This document shows positions 8,276 through 17,311 of a stretch of 63,334 nt of DNA, one piece after another. The DNA lies in contig JAGOAA010000009.1 in NCBI GenBank assembly GCA_017984215.1, positions 1 through 63,334 on the forward strand, given 5' to 3'. The translations under genes and the position numbers were made by a program. Every line of letters begins with the position of its first letter. Position 1 is the first letter of the stretch. The notes beneath the pieces were generated by a model. That model worked only from the letters and a program-made list of their open reading frames with translations. It did not search any database and was not told where the DNA came from. This DNA comes from Cytophagaceae bacterium. GTDB lineage: Bacteria > Bacteroidota > Bacteroidia > Cytophagales > Spirosomataceae.

Positions 8276-8874
8276 ATCATCTGTCTGAATGTCAAATTAA
8301 GCCTAGGTTCCTTGATTTTTTTTGATTTTGGCAACTGATGTATCCAATGCGTTTGGGTGGTTCCTTGCATCAATAATAAGCTTCCTGGTGCTAATGTTAT
8401 ACTGACTTTTTCCTCGGTCTGTTTATGTTTGAATTCGAATTTGCGGGCTGCTCCAAAACTAACTGAGGCAATGCAGGAGTTAGGTATGATGGTTTTCTCA
8501 TTGTCGGCATGCCAACTCGCCCCTTCGTTTCCGTCGTGGTAATAATTCATTAAGCCACCGTTGAAGGTTATTTTCGCTTTTTCTTCGATGGCCGATTTAA
8601 TCGACAATAAAGTCGGAGTCCAGGGCAAACCTATTTTTGTGCGTCCAGAATATGTATAGGGCCTTTCGTAATCGGCATACCAGGAAACCTTTCGAAGGGT
8701 TTGAATGACTTTGCCATAGATGACGACTTCATCATGTTTCCAAGGTATTTCATCTGTAAGGATGCGCAGAAATTCATGGCTTTGTTGGGCGGTAAAAAAA
8801 TCTTCGTAGTAGAAAACCTCCCCGTCATAGGGTAGTAGGTTTTGATCAGGAGATATTGGAAACAAGGAAAGCAT
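8272..8874 (-). CDS. AlkB-like 2-oxoglutarate/Fe(II) dioxygenase
   Basis: This 200-aa protein belongs to the family that oxidatively removes methyl groups from DNA or RNA bases. Iron ligands H122 and D124 (SWHADNE) and H179 (HWIHQLP); 2-oxoglutarate-binding R191 and R197 (PRLNLTFR). The HWxHxLPK and PRLNLTFR motifs are closest to the ALKBH2/3-type branch. It is the first gene of a two-gene unit with rlmB and is divergent from the methyltransferase at 8932. Confidence 0.88.
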   Translation of the reverse strand: MLSLFPISPDQNLLPYDGEVFYYEDFFTAQQSHEFLRILTDEIPWKHDEVVIYGKVIQTLRKVSWYADYERPYTYSGRTKIGLPWTPTLLSIKSAIEEKAKITFNGGLMNYYHDGNEGASWHADNEKTIIPNSCIASVSFGAARKFEFKHKQTEEKVSITLAPGSLLLMQGTTQTHWIHQLPKSKKIKEPRLNLTFRQMI

Positions 8875-8906
8875 ATTTCAAATTACAGATTCTACCTTAA
8901 AAATTT

Positions 8907-8914
8907 TACCTTTG
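8907..8914 (+). promoter_or_regulatory. -7 element of the 8932 methyltransferase gene
   Basis: TACCTTTG matches TAnnTTTG 17 bases before the ATG. No good -33 TTTG at 19 nt. Confidence 0.55.
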
Positions 8915-8931
8915 TGTCAAATTTAATCTGC

Positions 8932-9702
8932 ATGTACAAAACTACTGAAATTGCTTCGTCTGAAATTCCTTCTGATAATCCTGTTCACCAGCGTTTATTG
9001 TTTCCTTACCAACATGTTAGCCAATTGGTTGGCGGAAATGTATTGGAGATTGGTTGTGGTACAGGCCGTGGCGTAGCTGTTTTAGCAGATAAAGTTAGTG
9101 CTTATACGGGTGTAGATAAAAATACGGAATTGATGGCGAGTTTGTCGGTAACATATCCTGATTTCAAATTCATCGATATGTTTTTGCCACCATTGCAGGA
9201 TTTGCCCGATAATCATTTCGATTTTGTGATTACATTTCAGGTAATTGAGCACATTGAGAATGATGCTTTTTTCTTGCAAGAAGCTGCCCGCGTGTTAAAG
9301 CCGGGAGGAAAATTGTATTTGACTACGGTGAATCGCGACTTTTCATTATCGCGTAATCCATGGCATGTGCGTGAATATTTAGCGAATGAATTAGGGGATT
9401 TGATGAAGAAATATTTCTCTGAAGTCATTATGGAAGGAGTTCATGGAAATCAAAAGGTCATGGACTATTACGAGGCGAATAAGAAATCCGTGAAGAAAAT
9501 CACGCGTTTTGATATTTTAAATTTACAGTATCGTTTACCAAGAACTTGGTTGCAGGTACCTTACGATATTGCGAATCGATTGAGTCGTTTATCGATATCG
9601 AAATCGAGTAATGATTTAGTGAACTCTATTCAAGTGGATGATTATTTCTTGAGTGATAAGCCTGCTGAATCGTTGGACTTCTTTTATACAGGAATTAAAT
9701 AA
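8932..9702 (+). CDS. Class I SAM-dependent methyltransferase
   Basis: This gene encodes 256 aa. Motif I VLEIGCGTGRG, the acidic strand-2 end YTGVDKN, motif II FDFVITFQVIEHIEND and LKPGGKLYLTT are those of the Methyltransf_11/25 group. The substrate is unknown. The ATG at 8932 is chosen because the TACCTTTG promoter box lies between it and an earlier in-frame start at 8842 that would add 30 odd residues. Its TAATG junction with the next methyltransferase points to translational coupling. Confidence 0.85.
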   Translation: MYKTTEIASSEIPSDNPVHQRLLFPYQHVSQLVGGNVLEIGCGTGRGVAVLADKVSAYTGVDKNTELMASLSVTYPDFKFIDMFLPPLQDLPDNHFDFVITFQVIEHIENDAFFLQEAARVLKPGGKLYLTTVNRDFSLSRNPWHVREYLANELGDLMKKYFSEVIMEGVHGNQKVMDYYEANKKSVKKITRFDILNLQYRLPRTWLQVPYDIANRLSRLSISKSSNDLVNSIQVDDYFLSDKPAESLDFFYTGIK

Positions 9703-10340
9703 TGGAATTCATCGACGAAGCCATTGAAGAATATTCGAGACTTTTTTCGGATAAACCCTCTGATTTACTACAATCTTTAGATCGTGAGACGCATGCGCGC
9801 ATCTTACAGCCTCGTATGCTTTCAGGGCATTTACAGGGGCGTTATTTGTCCATGTTGTCCAAGTTGATATCACCTCAATTAATCGTTGAAATAGGTACTT
9901 ATACGGGTTATTCTGCACTATGTTTAGCGGAAGGGTTAAAACCAACGGGTAAACTCATAACGATTGATATCAATGAGGAGTTGGAAAGTTTTACCCGTTC
10001 CTTTTTTGATCGTTCTGAATATGCGAAGCAAATCGATTATCGGATTGCGGATGCTCAGCTGGAATTGACGTCTATTGAAGGCCCTATTGACTTGGTTTTT
10101 ATCGATGCGGATAAGCGCAATTATGCGAAGTATTTTGATTTAATTATTTCCAAAATGCGCCCGGGAGGATTGATCTTAGTCGATAACGTACTTTGGAGCG
10201 GAAAAATCGTTGACCCCAAAGCAACAGATAAGTCGACAAATGCCTTACGTGATTTTAATCAAAAGTGTCTAGATGACCCACGCGTGGAAAAAATGCTATT
10301 GCCACTTCGTGATGGGCTATACATGCTCCGAGTAATCTAA
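9702..10340 (+). CDS. O-methyltransferase, catechol/caffeoyl-CoA type
   Basis: The 212-aa product is a SAM-dependent O-methyltransferase of the Methyltransf_3 family. Seen: VEIGTYTGYSALCLAEGL (motif I), TIDINEE, metal- and substrate-site segment LVFIDADKRNY, and GGLILVDNVLWSGKI. Members of this family need a divalent metal and methylate catechol-like hydroxyls; the physiological substrate in Bacteroidota is not known to me. It overlaps the previous gene by one base and converges on the transglycosylase gene with a four-base overlap. Confidence 0.88.
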   Translation: MEFIDEAIEEYSRLFSDKPSDLLQSLDRETHARILQPRMLSGHLQGRYLSMLSKLISPQLIVEIGTYTGYSALCLAEGLKPTGKLITIDINEELESFTRSFFDRSEYAKQIDYRIADAQLELTSIEGPIDLVFIDADKRNYAKYFDLIISKMRPGGLILVDNVLWSGKIVDPKATDKSTNALRDFNQKCLDDPRVEKMLLPLRDGLYMLRVI

Positions 10341-11920
10341 GGCTTCAACTTGATTTTTTGGCCCACTCGGATGCTTGGATTTTTACCTAGGTTATTCCAT
10401 TTGATTAGGTCTTCGATGCTGACTTGGTAGATTTTTGAAATCTTGAACAAGGTTTCTCCAGCTTCTACTTCATGAATATAGAAAACGGTTCCTGCAGGTT
10501 GTTTAGCTACTTCAGGGGCGATGATTGGCGTTTCTTTGGATGGAGTAACTTGCGTTTGCTCCATAATCTTAGTTTCCCCCTTCGCTTCAGATCTAATCAC
10601 GATTTCACGTGATTCCGCTGGAGCTATGTAAAAGGTTTTTTCAGAATCATTGGATGAAATCTTGCGGACCTCTTCCACTTCTACCTTGAAATCTTGTTCC
10701 TGTGTCGGTTTGACTTTTTTTACGGGTTCTTCCTTGGCACTTTTTTCTTCTAATTTTTGAGCGATAATTTCCAACATCGGTACACGCCGATTGACCTTGA
10801 TTTTTTGGCCTATCGTAATCATACTCGATAAATTCATATTATTTAGACGAAGTAAATCGGCTAATTTCATTTCATATTGCGTAGCGATATTACTTAAATT
10901 ATCCCCTGAAACGACCGTATGCGTTCTAATTTCAAATTGATCGCTTAGAATCTGCTTATTCTGTGTTTTTACCTTTTTGGTGGGTACATAGAGTTTTGTC
11001 GAATCGACAGAAGCTGTAAAAATAGGTTCCTCCTGTTTGATTTCATCGGAGTTGAATACTTTCAAATTCGATGGATGATAAAGCGTATAGCTTTTGTCTG
11101 ATGGAATCCAATCTTTTAAGATCCAAGCATTGTAGCGTTTTAAATCATCGTAGCTGATTTTTAACTCATCGGATAATTCATAGAGGTTTTTACCCTTCGT
11201 ATCGATGTGTGTCACCAAATTTGTGCTATCGTTTAAAACAGGTAAACTAGCCATTTGCTCCGCCCAAAATTCTTTATAAGCTAAGAATCGCAAGACGTAC
11301 CAGTCGGTCGATGAATCCACCTCAATCTCCGTTTTTCCTGCCCAATTACCTGCATAGGGCAGTTTTTTAATTGTACCTAAGCCTACACGGTAGGACAATA
11401 ATGTACTAACCCAATTGTTTAATACACCGTTGTTCCGGGTGAAATAATTAACAGCTCCTTTTGTTGCTTCGATGATGTGTCGGCGTTCGTCAATGTCCTG
11501 GTCCACTTTAAGTCCAACATCCTTGGCTGTCTCCAATTTAAATTGCCAATAACCCACGGCATTTGATGTGGAGACTGCATTCGGATTCAGAGAACTCTCT
11601 TGAACACATAAAAATTTGAATTCCGGTGGGATATTTCCTTTTGTTAAAATGGGTTCAATAACCGGGAAATAGAGACGCATCTTGTCGACAAGCGATGCGA
11701 CGTATTTTTTATTAGCACCCAGCATGGCAAATTCCTTCTCAAATATGGGTTTAGCTGATGGATGGATGGATACTCGTACATTTCCAATGGAAATGGTATC
11801 CGGTATGGCATGGTTAGCCCATAGATTTCCAACAGATAAAAGAAGCAGTATAAGTAGGAAGGATTTTTTCAAACGGGCTTTTGTTATTGATGCAATTACA
11901 AAATTACCAAAATATTTCAT
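10337..11920 (-). CDS. LysM-containing lytic transglycosylase (MltD-like)
   Basis: The 527-aa exported murein hydrolase has an N-terminal hydrophobic signal (KKSFLLILLLLSVGNLWA, around 19-36), an SLT domain (FKFLCVQESSLNPNAVS with the catalytic Glu in ESSLNP, then NAVGYWQF and AVNYFTRN), and two LysM repeats, near 330-380 (VVSGDNLSNIATQYEMKLAD) and at the C-terminus (VEAGETLFKISKIYQVSIED to KIKLKP). A charged low-complexity linker separates the LysM repeats. It cleaves peptidoglycan by forming 1,6-anhydromuramic acid. The start could be slightly further in; 18 residues precede the signal core. Confidence 0.9.
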   Translation of the reverse strand: MKYFGNFVIASITKARLKKSFLLILLLLSVGNLWANHAIPDTISIGNVRVSIHPSAKPIFEKEFAMLGANKKYVASLVDKMRLYFPVIEPILTKGNIPPEFKFLCVQESSLNPNAVSTSNAVGYWQFKLETAKDVGLKVDQDIDERRHIIEATKGAVNYFTRNNGVLNNWVSTLLSYRVGLGTIKKLPYAGNWAGKTEIEVDSSTDWYVLRFLAYKEFWAEQMASLPVLNDSTNLVTHIDTKGKNLYELSDELKISYDDLKRYNAWILKDWIPSDKSYTLYHPSNLKVFNSDEIKQEEPIFTASVDSTKLYVPTKKVKTQNKQILSDQFEIRTHTVVSGDNLSNIATQYEMKLADLLRLNNMNLSSMITIGQKIKVNRRVPMLEIIAQKLEEKSAKEEPVKKVKPTQEQDFKVEVEEVRKISSNDSEKTFYIAPAESREIVIRSEAKGETKIMEQTQVTPSKETPIIAPEVAKQPAGTVFYIHEVEAGETLFKISKIYQVSIEDLIKWNNLGKNPSIRVGQKIKLKP

Positions 11921-11943
11921 TTAACGGAAGGCATTCCTTTTTA

Positions 11944-11973
11944 TTGCGCATCGTAGAATTAGCTTTACCTTTG
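11944..11973 (+). promoter_or_regulatory. Promoter of the DUF3109 gene
   Basis: TTG at 11944-11946, a 19-nt spacer, TACCTTTG at 11966-11973. It predicts a leader of about 14 nt before the ATG at 11991 and argues against a TTG start at 11982. Confidence 0.75.
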
Positions 11974-11990
11974 TGTAAATTTTGATTCCT

Positions 11991-12563
11991 ATGATTTTAA
12001 TTGACGATACCGTAATTAGTGAAGATGTTGCAGATGAGTTTTTTGTCTGTGATTTGACGAAATGCAAAGGTGCTTGTTGTGTGGAGGGTGATTTGGGGGC
12101 GCCGCTAGAGCAGGATGAATTAGCGATTATGGATCGCATTCAAGATGAAATTCGGCCATTTTTGTCGGAAGACGGTATCGCTGAAATTGCTAAACAAGGC
12201 AATTATATTTTAGAACCCGATGGCGATTATTCTACGCCGATCATCGCTGGTCGCGAGTGTGTTTATGCCATTTACGACGATAAAGGTTATTTGAAGTGTG
12301 GTATTGAGCAAGCCTATTTTGCAGGTAAAACGGATTTTCGTAAGCCTATTTCCTGTCATTTATATCCGATTCGTATTCAAAAGTTGGCTGAATATCAGGC
12401 AATTAATTATGAGCGTTGGACAATCTGTTCAGATGCTTGTTCGCATGGAAAAGAGTTAGGTGTACCTGTGTACAAGTTCTTGAAAGATCCTTTGATTCGT
12501 AAATTTGGTACCAAATGGTATGCGGAATTGGAGCGTGAGATTGCGGAACGTCAATTGGACTAA
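11991..12563 (+). CDS. DUF3109 family protein, cysteine-rich
   Basis: The product has 190 aa and matches the DUF3109 family, related to YkgJ-type zinc/iron-chelating proteins. Cysteine groups: FVCDLTKCKGACC near residues 18-28, a Cys in AGRECVYA, KCGIEQ, PISCHLYPIR, and WTICSDACSHG. These could bind a metal or cluster; no enzymatic role is established. It is coupled to the downstream alkyltransferase-like gene by a TAATG overlap. Confidence 0.8.
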   Translation: MILIDDTVISEDVADEFFVCDLTKCKGACCVEGDLGAPLEQDELAIMDRIQDEIRPFLSEDGIAEIAKQGNYILEPDGDYSTPIIAGRECVYAIYDDKGYLKCGIEQAYFAGKTDFRKPISCHLYPIRIQKLAEYQAINYERWTICSDACSHGKELGVPVYKFLKDPLIRKFGTKWYAELEREIAERQLD

Positions 12564-12892
12564 TGTCTTCTTCTACTAATTCATTCGATTTAATTTATCA
12601 GGTGGTTCGCGAGATTCCAGCGGGCCGAGTAACGTCTTATGGTGCGATTGCGGCTTATTTAGGAATGAAAGGTGGCGCACGGATGGTAGGTTGGGCGATG
12701 AACGCCTCGCATACCATCGCTGATATTCCCGCACACCGTGTAGTTAATCGCAATGGGGTGCTAACAGGTAAGAATTTTTTCGGTGGTGACCGCATGCAAG
12801 AATTGCTAGCTTTTGAAGGAATTCGGGTTCAAGATGATCAAATCCTTGCATTTAAATCCCATTTCTGGGACCCTGCAATCGAATTATTATAA
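12563..12892 (+). CDS. Alkyltransferase-like protein (ATL), MGMT fold without the acceptor cysteine
   Basis: This 109-aa protein has the DNA-binding domain of O6-alkylguanine-DNA alkyltransferases: IPAGRVTSYGAIA (about 18-30), the arginine-finger region GARMVGWAM (38-46) and PAHRVVNRNG (56-65). In active MGMT the motif is PCHRV; here position 57 is Ala, so the protein cannot accept an alkyl group. ATL proteins bind O6-alkylguanine lesions and hand them to nucleotide excision repair. It is translationally coupled to the DUF3109 gene. Confidence 0.92.
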   Translation: MSSSTNSFDLIYQVVREIPAGRVTSYGAIAAYLGMKGGARMVGWAMNASHTIADIPAHRVVNRNGVLTGKNFFGGDRMQELLAFEGIRVQDDQILAFKSHFWDPAIELL

Positions 12893-13666
12893 ATTTCTTA
12901 GGAATTTTTTGCCTCCCAAAGCACTCATTTGGCGTTTAATGAATGAAGTGCGTTTACTTACGTAGCCGGATGGATTTTTGATCGAAAAGCGAATGGGATT
13001 GGGTAAGCATGCGGCAATGCGCGCTGCTTCGGTGGTACTCACTTCGGCGGCAGTATGTCCATAAAAACGTCTGCATGCCTCTTCTACACCAAAGGTCATT
13101 TTGCCCGTTTCTGCCACATTCAAATACACCTCCATAATCCGTTCTTTGCCCCAAATAAACTCGATTAATACGGTAAAGTAGGCTTCTAATGCCTTTCTGA
13201 AATAGGAGCGACCCTGCCAAAGGAATACGTTTTTGGCAACTTGTTGGGAAATCGTACTCGCCCCCTTAATTCGTTTTCCTTTTTGATTTTTAATCAAGGC
13301 CGTTCCCATGGCTTCGAAGTCAAATCCATGATGCTCGGGGAATAATTGGTCTTCGGATGCAATGACAGCCAAGGCGCAATTGCGGTCGATTTCCTCATAG
13401 GAAGACCATTGGCTGTGTATTTTGCTTGGTTCGCCATCCATCAATGCATCGATTTTTCGAGATGCCATGGTGGGCGTGAAGTAAACAGGAATAAACTTGA
13501 AAAGGACCACGGCCACAATGGTGCTGATCCAAATGTATAAGATTAATCGGCCTATTTTTCTTAGAAAGGATGAGGACCCTTTTTTAGGTGCTTTATTTAA
13601 ACGTTCGAACTTATTGCTTCGAGGTGTGGAGCGGGAAGTATTGGTTAGATCGACGCGTTTGGCCAT
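12887..13666 (-). CDS. mtgA: Monofunctional biosynthetic peptidoglycan transglycosylase
   Basis: The 259-aa GT51 enzyme polymerises lipid II into glycan strands at the inner membrane. A basic cytoplasmic N-terminus (1-36) precedes one transmembrane helix (about 38-60, ILYIWISTIVAVVLF). GT51 motifs: ASEDQLFPEHHGFD with the catalytic Glu, KGASTISQQVAKNVFLW, KERIMEVYLNVAETG, and ACRRFYGH. No transpeptidase domain follows, so it is MtgA rather than PBP1. The 3' end overlaps the ATL gene by six bases. Confidence 0.95.
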   Translation of the reverse strand: MAKRVDLTNTSRSTPRSNKFERLNKAPKKGSSSFLRKIGRLILYIWISTIVAVVLFKFIPVYFTPTMASRKIDALMDGEPSKIHSQWSSYEEIDRNCALAVIASEDQLFPEHHGFDFEAMGTALIKNQKGKRIKGASTISQQVAKNVFLWQGRSYFRKALEAYFTVLIEFIWGKERIMEVYLNVAETGKMTFGVEEACRRFYGHTAAEVSTTEAARIAACLPNPIRFSIKNPSGYVSKRTSFIKRQMSALGGKKFLRNL

Positions 13667-13797
13667 GGGGTTAATTCAATAAAGTTGTGAAGGCAAAAAT
13701 ACAAAAAATGAGCTAAGATTGAAGCAATCAAGTAAATAGACCTTTTGATCGTATCAATTCCACAGACGGAAGTCAGGGGTTAACATTTGTAATATAA

Positions 13798-13872
13798 CCT
13801 CAAACTTTAGTCTGAGGAATCGACGGATTACATTCGTCTCAAACTTTGGCAATCCTGAAAGGTTTGCCAAAG
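13798..13872. repeat. Cluster of palindromes downstream of hemW
   Basis: Three adjacent inverted repeats: 13798-13817 (CCTCA/TGAGG), 13822-13838 (GACG/CGTC) and the strong 13844-13872 (CTTTGGCAA and TTGCCAAAG, with CCT/AGG inside; 12 of 13 positions pair). The word CTCAAACTTT occurs twice (13799 and 13838). There is no T tract on the hemW strand, so it is not a standard terminator; a REP-like interspersed element is possible. Confidence 0.5.
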
Positions 13873-13881
13873 AGGACATCC

Positions 13882-15021
13882 CTACAATACAAAGATTTCC
13901 GCCGACAAGCCATCTGCGATTAATTTCCCTTTACCCACAAGCTTTAGCCGATTATCCGAGATTTCAGCATATCCCGATGTCACCCAAGACGCAATCTCAT
14001 CCTCAGGAAAAGGAACACGAATAGCAGCAAATCGTTCCTTTAAATAGTTCAAATCAATTCCCCAATGTGTGCGTAATTGCGTCATGATGTACTCGTTAAT
14101 CTGATTCTCCGGACTTAATTGCTCGATTTCGGCTGGCATTATGCCCTGCGAAATTTGCTTCACGTAGGTAGCATTATTGGCTACATTCCATTGCCTTGTT
14201 GTTTGATTAAAGCTATGCGCCGCCGGACCTATACCCAAATAAGATTCCTGCTTCCAGTAACTCGAATTATGCTGTGATTCATGGCCCGCTTTTGCAAAAT
14301 TAGAGGTTTCATAGGCCGTAAAGCCCTGATTCTCTAAATATTGGTGTGTGTATTCGAAACAGGCCGACATATTTTCTTCCGGCGTTTCTTGCATGAGGCC
14401 TTTTTTTAATTGGTGGCCAAAAACGGTTTTCGGTTCAATCGTTAAACTGTAGGCCGATATATGTTGGACACCCGTCGCGACCGCTGCTGCGAGGTCTTCC
14501 TCCAACATCGCCATACTATTCGATGGAATCCCATAGATCAAATCGATGCTGATGTTGGTTAATCCAATCGCTTGCGCATCCTGAATGGATCTTCGAGCTT
14601 GTACGACATCATGATTCCGATTCATAATTGTCAAATTAGCCGCATGAAATGATTGAATTCCGATACTTAAACGGTTCACCCCTAATTCCTTTAAGACCCA
14701 AAGGTATTCGGGTGTTAAATCTTCGGGGTTGGCCTCTAGCGTGATTTCTGCTCCTGGTAAAATGTCAAAATATTGATGAATGGCCTCGAAAATAGACGAT
14801 AATTCGCTTGGGCTTAAGGTAGAAGGTGTTCCACCACCAAAATATACTGTAGTTAATGCTCGGGTCCCTAGGTAATCCTTCTGAAGTACAATCTCTTTGA
14901 TCAATGCATTGACTAATTCCGATTTTCCCGCTAATCGCGTAGAAAAATGGAAATCACAATAGTGACAAGCTTGATGACAAAAAGGGATATGCAGGTAGAG
15001 ATGCACCGAATTAAGGTTCAA
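13882..15021 (-). CDS. hemW: Radical SAM family heme chaperone HemW
   Basis: The product has 379 aa. The iron-sulfur motif is C15-x3-C19-x2-C22 followed by D-F (CHYCDFHF), the CxxxCxxCxF form that separates HemW from coproporphyrinogen dehydrogenase HemN, which has CxxxCxxCxC. Further marks: VYFGGGTPSTL, TLEANPEDLTPEY, NRLSIGIQSF, SIDLIYGIP and a C-terminal HemN_C domain. HemW binds heme and delivers it to respiratory proteins; it is often misnamed HemN. Its start overlaps the M16 peptidase stop by 11 bases. Confidence 0.9.
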   Translation of the reverse strand: MNLNSVHLYLHIPFCHQACHYCDFHFSTRLAGKSELVNALIKEIVLQKDYLGTRALTTVYFGGGTPSTLSPSELSSIFEAIHQYFDILPGAEITLEANPEDLTPEYLWVLKELGVNRLSIGIQSFHAANLTIMNRNHDVVQARRSIQDAQAIGLTNISIDLIYGIPSNSMAMLEEDLAAAVATGVQHISAYSLTIEPKTVFGHQLKKGLMQETPEENMSACFEYTHQYLENQGFTAYETSNFAKAGHESQHNSSYWKQESYLGIGPAAHSFNQTTRQWNVANNATYVKQISQGIMPAEIEQLSPENQINEYIMTQLRTHWGIDLNYLKERFAAIRVPFPEDEIASWVTSGYAEISDNRLKLVGKGKLIADGLSAEIFVL

Positions 15022-16240
15022 ATATCAAGTAACTCAATTGATCGGATTGCAACATTTCTTGGGCTAATCGCTGCAATTGCTCAGATGACACGAAGTCGAT
15101 TTGCTCAAAGATCTCTTCAATGGTTTCGATTTTCTCGCGGTCTAAAAGACTTTTGGCCATCATCAACATGAAATTCAAATTGCTTTCCTCCGCCATGGCC
15201 ATTTGACCCTTTAATTGTGATTTAATTTTCAACAATTGTGCCGGGCTTAAACTACGATCCTTTAATTTGTCGAATTCCTTGTGAATTAACTTGATTGATT
15301 TGTTTACTTGGTTCGATTCCGTTCCAAAATAAATTGCCCAAAATCCTGAGTCAACATAGGAGGTAAAATTTGCCTCAATGGAATAGACTAGGCCTCTTTT
15401 TTCTCGAATGGATACGTTCAAGAGCGAATTCATGGAAGGCCCACCTAATAAATTGATCAACATGAAAAATGCTAAACGATCCGGATGCTTGATGGCATAG
15501 GATTGGCTGCCTAAAGCCACATGCGATTGATTTAGTCCTCGTTTCGTGATACGCTCTGATGGAAACATGCTCGGAGGAGAGATGCGTTTGACCTGATTCC
15601 GCTTGACAGGAATTTGCCCCACATGTTTCTCCGCCCATCTAAATACTTTGTCGTGGCTATGTTTTCCGATCGACGAGATGACAATCCGACTTGTATCCAA
15701 ATTGCGTGCAATAAATGCGTCTAAGTCTTTCTTATTGAATGAATTAACTGTTTCATTCGTGCCTAAAATATTAACACCCAAGGAGTGATTTGGGAATAAT
15801 AATTCATCAAAATCATCTTGAATGGCATCTTCGGGTGCCTCGTAATACATGGACATTTCCTCCAAAATTACACTGCGCTCTTTCTCGATTTCCTTGGATG
15901 GGAAGGTCGAGTTAAACGTGATATCCGTGATTAATTCCAATGCCCGTTCAAAATAAGGACTTAGCACAGAAGCATGGAAGCAGATTTTTTCTTTTGTCGT
16001 ATAGGCATTCAATTCACCGCCGATAACCTCCAAGCGATTGATGATCTGCATATTGTTTTTCTTTTGGGTGCCTTTGAAGGCTAAATGCTCCCAAAAATGC
16101 GCTAATCCTTGTTCATTGTCCAACTCGTCCCGACTACCTATGTCCAACATAATACCCAAATGTGATATTTCGGTATGCTGGACTTGTCGGTGAACAATCG
16201 TTATCCCATTGTTCAAAGTTGTTAACTGAATTGAATTCAT
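15011..16240 (-). CDS. M16 family zinc metallopeptidase (pitrilysin-like)
   Basis: The protein has 409 aa from the ATG at 16240 (MNSIQLTTLNNG); an in-frame start at 16267 would add nine residues. Inverted zinc motif H48-F-W-E51-H52, with the downstream acidic region EKERSVILEEM supplying the third ligand. Both the M16 N-terminal domain and the C-terminal domain (REKRGLVYSIEA, about 290) are present, as in processing-peptidase-like bacterial M16B proteins. No signal peptide, so probably cytoplasmic. It is the first gene of a unit with hemW. Confidence 0.9.
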   Translation of the reverse strand: MNSIQLTTLNNGITIVHRQVQHTEISHLGIMLDIGSRDELDNEQGLAHFWEHLAFKGTQKKNNMQIINRLEVIGGELNAYTTKEKICFHASVLSPYFERALELITDITFNSTFPSKEIEKERSVILEEMSMYYEAPEDAIQDDFDELLFPNHSLGVNILGTNETVNSFNKKDLDAFIARNLDTSRIVISSIGKHSHDKVFRWAEKHVGQIPVKRNQVKRISPPSMFPSERITKRGLNQSHVALGSQSYAIKHPDRLAFFMLINLLGGPSMNSLLNVSIREKRGLVYSIEANFTSYVDSGFWAIYFGTESNQVNKSIKLIHKEFDKLKDRSLSPAQLLKIKSQLKGQMAMAEESNLNFMLMMAKSLLDREKIETIEEIFEQIDFVSSEQLQRLAQEMLQSDQLSYLIFEP

Positions 16241-16306
16241 AAATAATCGTAGCGCAAAAGATTTCAAAATTAACTAATTTTATGTCGAATCACGCATAAA
16301 TTTTTC

Positions 16307-17311
16307 ATGTCATCTGCCAACAAAGTACTTATTATTCAAACCGCATTTCTGGGAGATGCCATTCTAATTAGTTCTTTGTTGGAGAAAATGTGGATCGAAT
16401 CCCCCGAAACAATCATCCATTTATTAGTTCGTAAAGGCAATGAATCCATATTTCAGGCCTATCCGCACGCTAATCTTGCGCAGGTTTGGGCTTACGATAA
16501 AAAACAGAAATGGGCCTCTTGGCGATCATTACAAAAGGATTTGAGGGCAGAAAAGTTTGATCAGGTTTTTGTGGCCCAACGATTCTTTGGGATGGGTTTA
16601 TTGAGCTTGTCTATTGGTGCGAAAAAGGTGATTGGATTTGATAAGAATCCCTTGTCCTGGTTCTTTACGGAACGAGTAACGCATGACTGGGGAAATGGAA
16701 AACATGAGACAGAACGCAATACGGCATTATTAACCTCTTGGCTGGGATCTAAAGTTTATAAGCCCTTTTTGTCTCTCGCAGGTGACAATGTGGTGCCTGT
16801 CGAGAATTATATCTGCATTTCACCCGGATCCGTTTGGGAAACGAAACGGACACCTGTTCGAGTTTGGATTGATTTTATTAAGCTTTTGCCCGCATCGCAG
16901 CCTGTGGTTTTAATGGGTGCCCCGAATGAAGTTCATTTAGCTGAGGAAATCGAAATGGCATGTCCACAAAATACGATTGTCAATGAGGCTGGGAAACATG
17001 GATTAGTAGATGCGATTCGCATTTATCAACATAGTATGATGTCCTATGTCAATGACTCTGGACCGATGCACATTTGTTCGGCGGTAGATACGCCTACGGT
17101 TGCTGTATTTTGTTCGACTATACCTGCTTTTGGTTTTGGTCCTTTGGCTTCATGGAATCGGATTGTTGAGGTGAAAAATCTAGCATGCAGGCCATGTGGG
17201 GATCATGGTAAAATATCCTGTCCATTAGGACATTATGCCTGTGGAAATCAAATCACGGGAAATCAATTATTTAAATCTTACGAGGAGCTTTTAGCCGCGC
17301 GAAGCAAGTAG
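16307..17311 (+). CDS. Glycosyltransferase family 9 (heptosyltransferase-like)
   Basis: The 334-aa GT-B enzyme of the ADP-heptose:LPS heptosyltransferase family is likely to act on lipopolysaccharide core at the inner face of the inner membrane. N-terminal VLIIQTAFLGDAILIS, central CISPGSVWETKR, and the donor-binding NDSGPMHICSAVDTPTVAVF. A C-terminal cysteine set (CRPCGDHGKISCPLGHYACG) is typical of a Bacteroidota subgroup. The exact sugar is not predictable. The end overlaps pyrB by 21 bases. Confidence 0.88.
   Translation: MSSANKVLIIQTAFLGDAILISSLLEKMWIESPETIIHLLVRKGNESIFQAYPHANLAQVWAYDKKQKWASWRSLQKDLRAEKFDQVFVAQRFFGMGLLSLSIGAKKVIGFDKNPLSWFFTERVTHDWGNGKHETERNTALLTSWLGSKVYKPFLSLAGDNVVPVENYICISPGSVWETKRTPVRVWIDFIKLLPASQPVVLMGAPNEVHLAEEIEMACPQNTIVNEAGKHGLVDAIRIYQHSMMSYVNDSGPMHICSAVDTPTVAVFCSTIPAFGFGPLASWNRIVEVKNLACRPCGDHGKISCPLGHYACGNQITGNQLFKSYEELLAARSK

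Noticed and set aside
12563-12892. Active O6-methylguanine-DNA methyltransferase
   Set aside because: The required Cys in the PCHRV motif is Ala, and the N-terminal domain is missing.
13882-15021. Oxygen-independent coproporphyrinogen III dehydrogenase (HemN)
   Set aside because: The fourth cysteine of the HemN CxxxCxxCxC motif is replaced by Phe, as in HemW.
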